Shown here piece by piece: positions 1 to 6,641 of a stretch of 14,520 nt of DNA. The first letter of the stretch is position 1; every line of letters starts with the position of its first letter. The DNA comes from Melioribacteraceae bacterium (GTDB taxonomy: Bacteria; Bacteroidota; Ignavibacteria; Ignavibacteriales; Melioribacteraceae), in contig JAQICK010000045.1 in the NCBI GenBank assembly GCA_027858595.1, positions 1 through 14,520 on the forward strand, read 5' to 3'. A program made the translations under genes and the position numbers. The notes beneath the pieces were generated by a model, which saw only the letters and a list, made by a program, of their open reading frames with translations, had not been told where the DNA came from and searched no databases.

Positions 1-120
1 TACAAACATCCCACATAAATATAAATTTTCTGTGTTTCTAAAAAGCAACTTAACTAAAAAGATAGCATTGTCCAAAAGTTTACAATAGCAATTATTAATA
101 TTGCTTTATTAGGTAAAAAT

Positions 121-142
121 TTGTTCCTATGAATAGGAACAA
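121..142. promoter_or_regulatory. perfect 10-bp inverted repeat upstream of the TonB receptor gene
   Basis: The arms TTGTTCCTAT (121-130) and ATAGGAACAA (133-142) are exact reverse complements separated by GA. The repeat ends 51 bases before the preferred receptor start at 194. No T-run follows, so it does not look like an intrinsic terminator. The position suits an operator or a 5'-UTR hairpin controlling the receptor gene. The rest of 1-193 is AT-rich, with no gene and no convincing promoter that I can identify. The binding factor is unknown. Confidence 0.5.
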
Positions 143-193
143 CATTTGGGTATTTTCGTCCAATTAAATACAAAATTATTAGGTAAATGTTAT

Positions 194-2512
194 ATGCTTT
201 CAAAATTTAAATTGTTATTTCTAGTAATTACAACAATTTCTTCAGTACTTTTTTCTCAAAACTCAACTCTAAGCGGATATATTACTGATGCTGAAACTGG
301 CGAAGGTTTAATAAGTGCAAATGTATTTATTCAAGAGTTAGGGGCAGGTACAGCGAGTAATCAATATGGATTTTACTCGGTAACAATTCCAAAAGGTAAA
401 TACTCAATACGGTTTAGCTATGCTGGATATAAGAAAGAAACTTTAGAATTGGACTTAAACTATTCTGTAAGTACAAACGTGGAACTCACACCCGATTCCT
501 ATGAAATTAACGAAGTAGTAGTTAAAGGCAAAAGAGGGGACCAAAATGTTAAATCAACCGAGATGGGAACAACTGAAATAGTTCCAAAAGAATTACAATC
601 GGTTCCGGTAATACTTGGTGAAGCTGATATTTTAAAAACCATGCAATTGCTACCTGGCGTTAGTCAAGCTGGAGATGGAAACAGTGGCTACTTTGTCCGT
701 GGTGGAAATATTGACCAAAATTTAATTTTACTTGATGAAGCCACGGTTTATAATCCTTCACATCTTTTTGGCTTTTTCTCCGTGTTCAACTCCGATGCAA
801 TTAAAAATGCAAAAATGATTAAAGGTAGCATGCCCGCAGAATATGGTGGAAGAATTTCATCTGTGCTGGATATTAAAATGAAAGAGGGAAACAATAAAAA
901 TTTCAGATTTACTGGTGGAATTGGTTTAATTTCATCTCGTCTTTCAGTTGAAGGACCAATTGTAAAAGACAAAGGTTCATTCCTAATTTCTGGGCGAAGA
1001 ACCTATGCTGATTTATTTATTCCTCTAGCCGGTGACGAAGCGCTTAGCGATGCACAATTGTATTTTTACGATTTAAACCTAAAAGCTAATTATAGTTTTA
1101 GCAATTCGGACAAATTATATTTATCAGGATATTTTGGCAGAGATGTTCTAGGATTTGACGATCAGTTTGGTTTTGATTGGGGCAATATTACTGGAACGTT
1201 AAGATGGAATCATTTATTTAGTGAAAAATTATTTTCTAATACATCATTAATCTTTAGCGATTACAATTATTCTGTTAATGTAATAAGTGGCGATAATGAT
1301 TTTGAAATTTCTTCTGGTATTAGAGACATTAACTATAAAACTGATTTTCAATATTTTTATAATACCGAAAATCGTTTTAGCTTTGGTTTTATAGGGTTTC
1401 ATCACACATTTCTTCCTGGCGAAATTAATAGTAATTCAGGCAATGTGAACGACTACAAAGTAGAAGATAAATTTGGAATTGAATTAGCAGCGTATATCTC
1501 CCACGAAACTGATTTGACAAATAGAATAAAATTAAACTACGGATTAAGATATTCTTCCTATCTAAATCTGGGACCAGGAACAGTTTACACTTTTGATGAT
1601 GACAACTTTGTAACTAGCACAAAAATCTACGAAAATAGTGAAATAATAAATAGTTATGGCGGATTTGAACCTCGGTTTTCTGCAACATATTTACTTGATG
1701 AAACCAGTTCGTTAAAAGGGGCCTTTGCAAGAAACTATCAATACATTCATCTCGTTTCAACTTCAACAACTTCTACTCCACTTGATGTTTGGCTTCCAAC
1801 TACCAATTTAGTTAAGCCAGAAATTGCGAATCAAGTGAGTTTAGGTTACTTCAAAAACTTTGCTAATAATGAATATGAATCATCAGTTGAGGTTTATTAC
1901 AAGAACATGGAAAACCAAATTGATTATGAGAATGGTGCTGATATTTATTTCAATGAGCAGATAGAATCTCAATTGGTTTTTGGGAAAGGGTATGCTTACG
2001 GAGCTGAATTTTATATAAAGAAAAATTTTGGAAGCTTAACTGGATGGTTGAGTTACACTCTCTCAAAAACTGAGCGAGAATTTCCTGATATAAATAATGG
2101 AAATCCTTATTCTGCTAGGCAAGATAGAACACACGATTTTTCAATAACAGGAATGTATAAATATAATAATTGGTGGACTTTCTCTGTTAACTGGATTTAT
2201 TATACAGGTGATGCAGTAACTTTTCCTAGTGGAAAATATACAGTAGATGGAAATACATTGAGTTTATACACCGAACGGAATGGATACAGAATGCCAGACT
2301 ATCACCGATTAGATGTTGGCGCCACATGGATACTTTCTAAAAGTGCAACATCTGAGAAGAGTTTAACATTCTCTTTGTTTAATGCTTACAATAGAAAAAA
2401 TGCATACACAATTTCGTTTGAAGAGAATAAAGATAATTCTTCAAACACCGATGCAGTTCGTTTAGCACTCTTTGGAATCGTTCCGTCAATTACATTTAAT
2501 TTTAGTTTTTAA
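194..2512 (+). CDS. TonB-dependent outer-membrane receptor with N-terminal carboxypeptidase-regulatory-like domain
   Basis: This is an outer-membrane beta-barrel transporter of 772 residues, energised by TonB/ExbBD. Residues 1-21 form a signal peptide with a probable cut after LFS. Residues about 26-100 form a carboxypeptidase D regulatory-like beta-sandwich (GYITDAETGEGL, then GFYSVTIPKGKY). The plug spans about 125-230 and includes DILKTMQLLPGV, FVRGG, LDEATVYNPSHLFG and PAEYGGR. The remainder is barrel and ends in FNFSF, with the terminal aromatic residue usual for barrel insertion. The frame stays open upstream to a TTG at 146, but the ATG at 194 places the signal peptide at the N terminus and has AGG about 10 bases upstream, so I prefer it. 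A DUF4249 lipoprotein gene follows after 193 bp. The substrate cannot be told from sequence. No frameshift or truncation is seen. Confidence 0.92.
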   Translation: MLSKFKLLFLVITTISSVLFSQNSTLSGYITDAETGEGLISANVFIQELGAGTASNQYGFYSVTIPKGKYSIRFSYAGYKKETLELDLNYSVSTNVELTPDSYEINEVVVKGKRGDQNVKSTEMGTTEIVPKELQSVPVILGEADILKTMQLLPGVSQAGDGNSGYFVRGGNIDQNLILLDEATVYNPSHLFGFFSVFNSDAIKNAKMIKGSMPAEYGGRISSVLDIKMKEGNNKNFRFTGGIGLISSRLSVEGPIVKDKGSFLISGRRTYADLFIPLAGDEALSDAQLYFYDLNLKANYSFSNSDKLYLSGYFGRDVLGFDDQFGFDWGNITGTLRWNHLFSEKLFSNTSLIFSDYNYSVNVISGDNDFEISSGIRDINYKTDFQYFYNTENRFSFGFIGFHHTFLPGEINSNSGNVNDYKVEDKFGIELAAYISHETDLTNRIKLNYGLRYSSYLNLGPGTVYTFDDDNFVTSTKIYENSEIINSYGGFEPRFSATYLLDETSSLKGAFARNYQYIHLVSTSTTSTPLDVWLPTTNLVKPEIANQVSLGYFKNFANNEYESSVEVYYKNMENQIDYENGADIYFNEQIESQLVFGKGYAYGAEFYIKKNFGSLTGWLSYTLSKTEREFPDINNGNPYSARQDRTHDFSITGMYKYNNWWTFSVNWIYYTGDAVTFPSGKYTVDGNTLSLYTERNGYRMPDYHRLDVGATWILSKSATSEKSLTFSLFNAYNRKNAYTISFEENKDNSSNTDAVRLALFGIVPSITFNFSF

Positions 2513-2705
2513 GGAAGATAGTGAAGAATGAAAACACAAAAAGCAAATAATAAAACACAAATAAAAAACAATAAAGAAAATATTAAATCATAAACTTGGG
2601 TAGAAATTGGAAGTCGATTTTGTTTGAAGTATTGGTTTTTGAGTTTTGGGATTTATTTGTTATTTGAAAATTAGTTTTTGAAATTTTAATAAGGGAAAAT
2701 GCAAT
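2513..2705. other. spacer with A-rich to T/G-rich strand switch between receptor and lipoprotein genes
   Basis: This 193-bp gap holds no gene. About 2529-2595 is almost pure A with some C and little T or G. About 2617-2680 is T- and G-rich and A-poor. CAAATAA occurs at 2544-2550 and 2558-2564, and its complement TTATTTG occurs twice in tandem at 2653-2666, so a long imperfect stem is possible. AAGGG at 2691-2695 is a likely ribosome binding site for the next gene, 10 bases before its ATG. I find no exact Bacteroidetes-type -7/-33 promoter pair. Confidence 0.4.
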
Positions 2706-3542
2706 ATGAAAAAATATAAAAAGATTGGTTATGCAAGTTTATTGCTACTATTATTTATTGGATGTGAAGATATTATAGTTGTTGATTTGAACACGGCTGA
2801 TCCAACCATAGTAATTGAAGCAACAATTACAGATGATAATTCTCCTAGTAGAGTTACAATTACTAAGTCGACAGATTTTTATACACCAGGCGTTTATCCA
2901 ACGGTTTCCGAAGCACAAATAACTGTAAATGACAGTGAAGGAAATAATTATACATTTGATGAAATTGAAGAAGGTGTGTACGAAAACTCTAGTCTCATTG
3001 GAAAATCTAATGTTGAGTATTCCATTGAAGTTTTATCGGAAGGAAAAACATACGATGCTGTATCAACTATTCCGAATCAATTAATTATTGATTCACTTGG
3101 ATTAGAACCATCACCAAACAGACCTGGTGGTAAAGATGGTGCTAAAAGATTTATTCTACATATCTACTTTCAAGACCAGCTTGGCATTGATGACTACAGT
3201 CGCTTAAAACTCTTTAGTAATGGAGTTCAGCTTGGTGGATTTAATATTTACACTGATAAATTTACTGATGGTAATTACATTGATTTTAGAATGAATCTTA
3301 ACACGGAATCAGATGAAATAAACATTGGTGATCTTATTAGAGTTGAACTAATGTCAATTGATAAAGCTGCTTACGATTTTTATTTAACAGCAAATAGTGT
3401 AAACGCTTCTGGTGGTAACGGAAGAGGACCAAGTTCTACATCTGCTGCACCAACTAATCCGGTAACAAATTGGAGTAATAAAGCTCTCGGTTATTTTAGC
3501 GCTTATAGAACTTCTAAAAGCGAAATAGTTTTATCTGAGTAA
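2706..3542 (+). CDS. DUF4249-family outer-membrane lipoprotein
   Basis: This is a predicted lipoprotein of 278 residues. The first 20 residues form a lipoprotein signal: positively charged KKYKK, a hydrophobic LLLLLF stretch and the lipobox FIGC with C20 as the lipidated cysteine. C20 is followed by acidic ED. The N-terminal half (about 30-125) looks like a beta-sandwich built from IVIEATITDD, SRVTITKSTDFYTPGVYPTVSEAQITVND, GVYEN and VEYSIEVLSEGKTYDAVSTIP, the usual DUF4249 pattern. The C terminus keeps NPVTNWSNKALGYFSAY, also typical of the family. The family is common in Bacteroidota and is often found beside TonB receptors, as here. I infer that it works with the upstream receptor as a surface or periplasm-facing partner, loosely comparable to SusD, but the family has no established biochemical role. 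The ATG at 2699 is out of frame and stops almost at once. Confidence 0.8.
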   Translation: MKKYKKIGYASLLLLLFIGCEDIIVVDLNTADPTIVIEATITDDNSPSRVTITKSTDFYTPGVYPTVSEAQITVNDSEGNNYTFDEIEEGVYENSSLIGKSNVEYSIEVLSEGKTYDAVSTIPNQLIIDSLGLEPSPNRPGGKDGAKRFILHIYFQDQLGIDDYSRLKLFSNGVQLGGFNIYTDKFTDGNYIDFRMNLNTESDEINIGDLIRVELMSIDKAAYDFYLTANSVNASGGNGRGPSSTSAAPTNPVTNWSNKALGYFSAYRTSKSEIVLSE

Positions 3543-3576
3543 AAATGACTTTGTGACAATTAAGTATTTTTCATAA

Positions 3577-3605
3577 CTTAACTATACTAATTTAGTATAG
3601 TTAAG
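3577..3605. promoter_or_regulatory. perfect 29-bp palindrome, probable Rrf2 operator
   Basis: The arms CTTAACTATACTA (3577-3589) and TAGTATAGTTAAG (3593-3605) are exact reverse complements around ATT. The right arm runs into AAGGG (3603-3607), the ribosome binding site for the Rrf2 gene at 3612. A protein bound here could therefore block both transcription and translation initiation. A possible promoter overlaps it: TTTG at 3550-3553, 20 bases, then TAACTTAA at 3574-3581, partly matching the Bacteroidetes -33/-7 pattern. Rrf2-family dimers commonly bind dyad operators of this size and repress their own gene. That this is the site for the adjacent regulator is inference. Confidence 0.7.
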
Positions 3606-3611
3606 GGATTA

Positions 3612-4034
3612 ATGTTTTATTTGGCCAAAAAAGAATACGATTACGCAATAAGAATTTGTGCTTACCTAGCTGGTTCGGGCGTTGAAGCAAATTATTCTAT
3701 TACAGAACTCGCCACTAAACTTCTTATATCTAAACCCTTTACAACTAAAATAGTTTACCAACTTAAAAAGAGTAATATATTAATTACAACTCGCGGTAAA
3801 AAAGGCGGAGTTTCATTAGCAATTGATCCAAATAATCTAACAGTATTCCAAGTTTATGAATCTATGGGATTAGCAAAAACAGTTAGTTCATGTATTTCAG
3901 TTGAGGGATTTTGTCCGCTACCACCGCCTTGTAGTATTCATCAATTTTTCATTAATCATGAAAATGAGATTATAAATAAATTAAAGCAAACAACAATAAA
4001 TAATTTTTCTTTTTCTGATAAGGATATTAAATAA
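3612..4034 (+). CDS. Rrf2/NsrR-type Fe-S cluster transcriptional regulator
   Basis: This is a DNA-binding regulator of 140 residues, normal length for the Rrf2 family. It opens with YLAKKEYDYAIRICAYLA, the usual first helix. A winged helix-turn-helix covers about 28-70: SITELATKLLISKPFTTKIVYQLKK, then the wing RGKKGGVSLA. Three cysteines at 94, 101 and 107 (C-x6-C-x5-C) sit where IscR and NsrR bind an Fe-S cluster. The spacing falls within the range I recall for NsrR proteins, which sense nitric oxide, but O2 or Fe-S status is also possible. A perfect palindrome overlaps its ribosome binding site, which suggests autoregulation. The gene lies 32 bp before cydA on the same strand with no separate promoter evident, so it probably controls the bd oxidase. 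The family call is firm; the signal it senses is not. Confidence 0.9.
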   Translation: MFYLAKKEYDYAIRICAYLAGSGVEANYSITELATKLLISKPFTTKIVYQLKKSNILITTRGKKGGVSLAIDPNNLTVFQVYESMGLAKTVSSCISVEGFCPLPPPCSIHQFFINHENEIINKLKQTTINNFSFSDKDIK

Positions 4035-4066
4035 TTTATAAATAAAACTAATTATTTGGAGGTAAT

Positions 4067-5434
4067 ATGGATGTTCTCGCTCTGGCAAGATGGCAATTTG
4101 CCATTGTAACTGTTTACCATTGGATCTTTGTTCCACTCACTTTGGGGCTTGGTTTAGCAATTGCCCTAATGGAAACTCAATATGTAAGAAGTGGTGATGA
4201 GAAATACAAAAAAATGGTAATGTTTTGGAGCAAAATGTTTCTCGTAAATTTTGCTATCGGAGTAGCCACTGGGCTTTTTCAAGAATTCCAATTTGGAATG
4301 AACTGGTCGGAGTATTCTAGATTTGTTGGTGATATTTTTGGTGTTCCTCTTGCTATTGAAGCACTTCTCGCTTTCTTTTTGGAATCAACTTTTTTGGGTA
4401 TCTGGATTTTTGGATGGGAAAAAGTCTCAAAAAAATTGCACTTATTTGCAATTTGGATGGTAGTAATTGGATCAAATCTCTCTGCATTTTGGATATTAAT
4501 TGCTAATGCATTTATGCAACATCCTGTTGGTTATCACTTGGCAAATGGTAGAGCGGAAATGATTGATTTTCTAGCTGTTGCAACTAATAGTTATGTCTGG
4601 ACTCAATACTCTCATGTGTTTTTTGGTGGAATTTCTACTGCGGCTTTCTTTATCATAACTGTAAGCATTTATCAAATAAATAAAAATAAAAACCAAGATG
4701 TGTTTAAGGTATCCTTTAAATTTGCTGTTTTCTATGGAGCTGTTGGTGTATTGTTTGTAACATTGGTCGGACACAGTCAAGCACAAATGATGATTGAACA
4801 ACAACCAATGAAAATGGCAGCCGCAGAAGCACTTTGGGAAACTGAAAATCCAGCAGCAATGTCTCTATTTACAATTGGTGACGAAGCAAAAAGAGAAGAT
4901 GTTTTTGCTATTAAGGTACCAAGTGGATTAAGTTTTTTAGCTTACAATTCATTTGAAGGTGAAGTTAAAGGAATTAAAAATATACAAGCTGAATATGAAA
5001 TTAAATATGGACCTGGCGATTATGTCCCTCCAGTTGCAGTCTCTTATTGGAGTTTTAGAATGATGGTTGGTTCTGGAACGGCGATGTATCTATTAATTTT
5101 TTTAGCTTGGTGGGTCGCCTTTAAAAAAGATTTCAACTTCTCTCCACTATTCTATAAAGTCCTTTTATATGGAGTTGGTTTGCCATATGTAGCTAATGCA
5201 ACTGGTTGGATTTTTACTGAAATTGGAAGACAGCCTTGGACAGTATTTGGTGTTCTAAGAATTGAAGATTCTGTTTCAATTGCAACTTCAGCAGGAGAAG
5301 TTTTGTTTTCTATGATTGGCTTCACACTCCTATACGCTGCTCTATTAATTCCAACAATTCATTTGTGGAGAAAATTTGCAATTGAAGGAACTGATGGATT
5401 AGAAATTCACGAATCAACTCATTCAGAAAATTAA
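4067..5434 (+). CDS. cydA: cytochrome bd ubiquinol/menaquinol oxidase subunit I
   Basis: This is the catalytic haem-carrying subunit of the inner-membrane bd oxidase, which oxidises quinol and reduces O2 to water without pumping protons. It has 455 residues and many membrane helices. Haem ligands match the family: H18 (VYHW, E. coli H19), H183 (YSHVFFGG, E. coli H186) and M333 in SFRMMVGSG (E. coli M393). The proton-path glutamates E98 and E106 are present in the AIEALLAFFLEST stretch. K249 and E254 of the quinol site are kept, as is GRQPW near 388. The periplasmic Q loop is short compared with E. coli (522 residues), so this is the short-loop class. GGAGG at 4058-4062 lies 4 bases before the ATG. 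cydB follows after 12 bp. Confidence 0.97.
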   Translation: MDVLALARWQFAIVTVYHWIFVPLTLGLGLAIALMETQYVRSGDEKYKKMVMFWSKMFLVNFAIGVATGLFQEFQFGMNWSEYSRFVGDIFGVPLAIEALLAFFLESTFLGIWIFGWEKVSKKLHLFAIWMVVIGSNLSAFWILIANAFMQHPVGYHLANGRAEMIDFLAVATNSYVWTQYSHVFFGGISTAAFFIITVSIYQINKNKNQDVFKVSFKFAVFYGAVGVLFVTLVGHSQAQMMIEQQPMKMAAAEALWETENPAAMSLFTIGDEAKREDVFAIKVPSGLSFLAYNSFEGEVKGIKNIQAEYEIKYGPGDYVPPVAVSYWSFRMMVGSGTAMYLLIFLAWWVAFKKDFNFSPLFYKVLLYGVGLPYVANATGWIFTEIGRQPWTVFGVLRIEDSVSIATSAGEVLFSMIGFTLLYAALLIPTIHLWRKFAIEGTDGLEIHESTHSEN

Positions 5435-5446
5435 AAGGAGAATACA

Positions 5447-6460
5447 ATGGATTTAAATACACTTTGGTTTATTTTAGTTGCCGTCCTCTTTGTTGGATTT
5501 TTCTTTTTGGAAGGATTCGATTTTGGAGTTGGAATTTTACTCCCTTTTTTAGGAAAGGATGATAGATCACGTAGAGTTATTATCAATACAATAGGCCCAC
5601 ACTGGGATGGAAACGAAGTCTGGCTGCTAACAGCTGGAGGTGCAATTTTTGCCGCTTTCCCAAACTGGTATGCTACAATGTTCAGTGGGTTTTATATTGC
5701 TCTTTTTCTTCTGGTTGCCTCTCTTGTTGTAAGAGCAGTTGCCTTTGAATACAGAAGTAAAGTTGAAAATCCTCGTTGGAGAAATATGTGGGATTGGGGA
5801 ATTTTCTTTGGAAGTTTTGTTTCTGCACTTTTATGGGGTGTTGCTCTTGCAAACTTAATCAGAGGAGTTCCAATAGATGAAACAATGACTTATACTGGTG
5901 GATTTTTCAACTTGTTAAATCCGTATGCATTAGTTGGTGGTTTGGCTACACTCTCACTGTTTACATTGCATGGAGCAATATTTTTAACATTAAAAACCAC
6001 AGACGATATTCTTGAATCAACAAGAGCTGTTGCAAAAAAACTATGGCCTGTTACAACTATAATACTTCTTTTGTTTGTTGCTTACAGCTATGTTGAAACT
6101 GAAATGTTTGCGGCTTTGGGAATTAACCCTGGTTCAATTCCAGTAATAGCTCTTTTAGCTATACTATCGGTTGGCACATTACTTAAAGCTAAAAAAGAAG
6201 GCTGGGCGTTTGTAATGACAGGAATAACAATTGCTGCTTCAACTGTAATTATATTCACAGGATTGTTCCCAAGAGTAATGGTATCAAGCACAAATCCAGA
6301 ATGGAGTTTAACAATTTACACAGCTTCATCATCGGATTATACTTTAGGAGTAATGAGTATTGTTGCCGCTATCTTTGTTCCACTTGTTTTAGTATATCAA
6401 GTTTGGTCATATTGGGTATTCAAAAAACGAGTTAGTAGAAATTCTGAATTAGAATATTAA
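5447..6460 (+). CDS. cydB: cytochrome bd oxidase subunit II
   Basis: This is the second core subunit of the bd oxidase, a haem-free membrane partner of CydA, with 337 residues. Family signatures are LEGFDFGVG (21-29), GPHWDGNEVWLLTAGGAIFAAFP (about 50-72) and VVRAVAFEYR (about 94-103), followed by several further hydrophobic helices. The ribosome binding site AAAAGGAG (5433-5440) overlaps the cydA stop codon, so the two genes are one transcription unit. No small CydX/CbdX-like reading frame is seen after it. The only short ATG frame there lies in a repeat and encodes no membrane segment. A 133-bp gap separates it from the upstream limit of the cydD frame. Confidence 0.97.
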   Translation: MDLNTLWFILVAVLFVGFFFLEGFDFGVGILLPFLGKDDRSRRVIINTIGPHWDGNEVWLLTAGGAIFAAFPNWYATMFSGFYIALFLLVASLVVRAVAFEYRSKVENPRWRNMWDWGIFFGSFVSALLWGVALANLIRGVPIDETMTYTGGFFNLLNPYALVGGLATLSLFTLHGAIFLTLKTTDDILESTRAVAKKLWPVTTIILLLFVAYSYVETEMFAALGINPGSIPVIALLAILSVGTLLKAKKEGWAFVMTGITIAASTVIIFTGLFPRVMVSSTNPEWSLTIYTASSSDYTLGVMSIVAAIFVPLVLVYQVWSYWVFKKRVSRNSELEY

Positions 6461-6499
6461 TTATTTTATAATTTAATTATATGACTCTTGGATTATTCA

Positions 6500-6583
6500 G
6501 TCATTGCGAGGAGTGTTTTCAACGACGAAGCAATCTCTTGTAGATTGCTTCGCAAAAAAAGCTCGCAATGACGTTTGTTTTTT
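6500..6583. repeat. nested palindromic repeat with trailing T-tract between cydB and cydD
   Basis: The outer arms GTCATTGCGAG (6500-6510) and CTCGCAATGAC (6562-6572) are exact reverse complements. The inner arms CGAAGCAATCT (6526-6536) and AGATTGCTTCG (6542-6552) are also exact, with the 5-base loop CTTGT. The flanks between inner and outer arms do not pair fully, so this looks like a decayed copy of a longer perfect hairpin. It is richer in G and C than its surroundings. The core resembles a dispersed palindromic repeat that I recall from many unrelated bacterial genomes; that is memory, not a search. TTTGTTTTTT (6574-6583) directly follows, so the transcript could fold into a terminator-like hairpin after cydB. 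Confidence 0.8.
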
Positions 6584-6641
6584 ATATGATTAGTTGTTTA
6601 GTAACTTACCGCTACAAAAGAAAAGAAAGAATCTCTCACAA

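Noticed and set aside
146..193. N-terminal extension of the TonB receptor from a TTG at 146
   Set aside because: It would bury the signal peptide behind 16 residues. The ATG at 194 has a standard signal peptide at its N terminus and a modest ribosome binding site.
6481..6543. Short ATG frame after cydB as a possible CydX-like small subunit
   Set aside because: It encodes about 20 polar residues, has no membrane segment and consists largely of the palindromic repeat.
6594..6641. Upstream TTG start for cydD
   Set aside because: The added residues do not match the family, the start follows directly on the repeat, and the ATG at 6642 gives a normal CydD N terminus.
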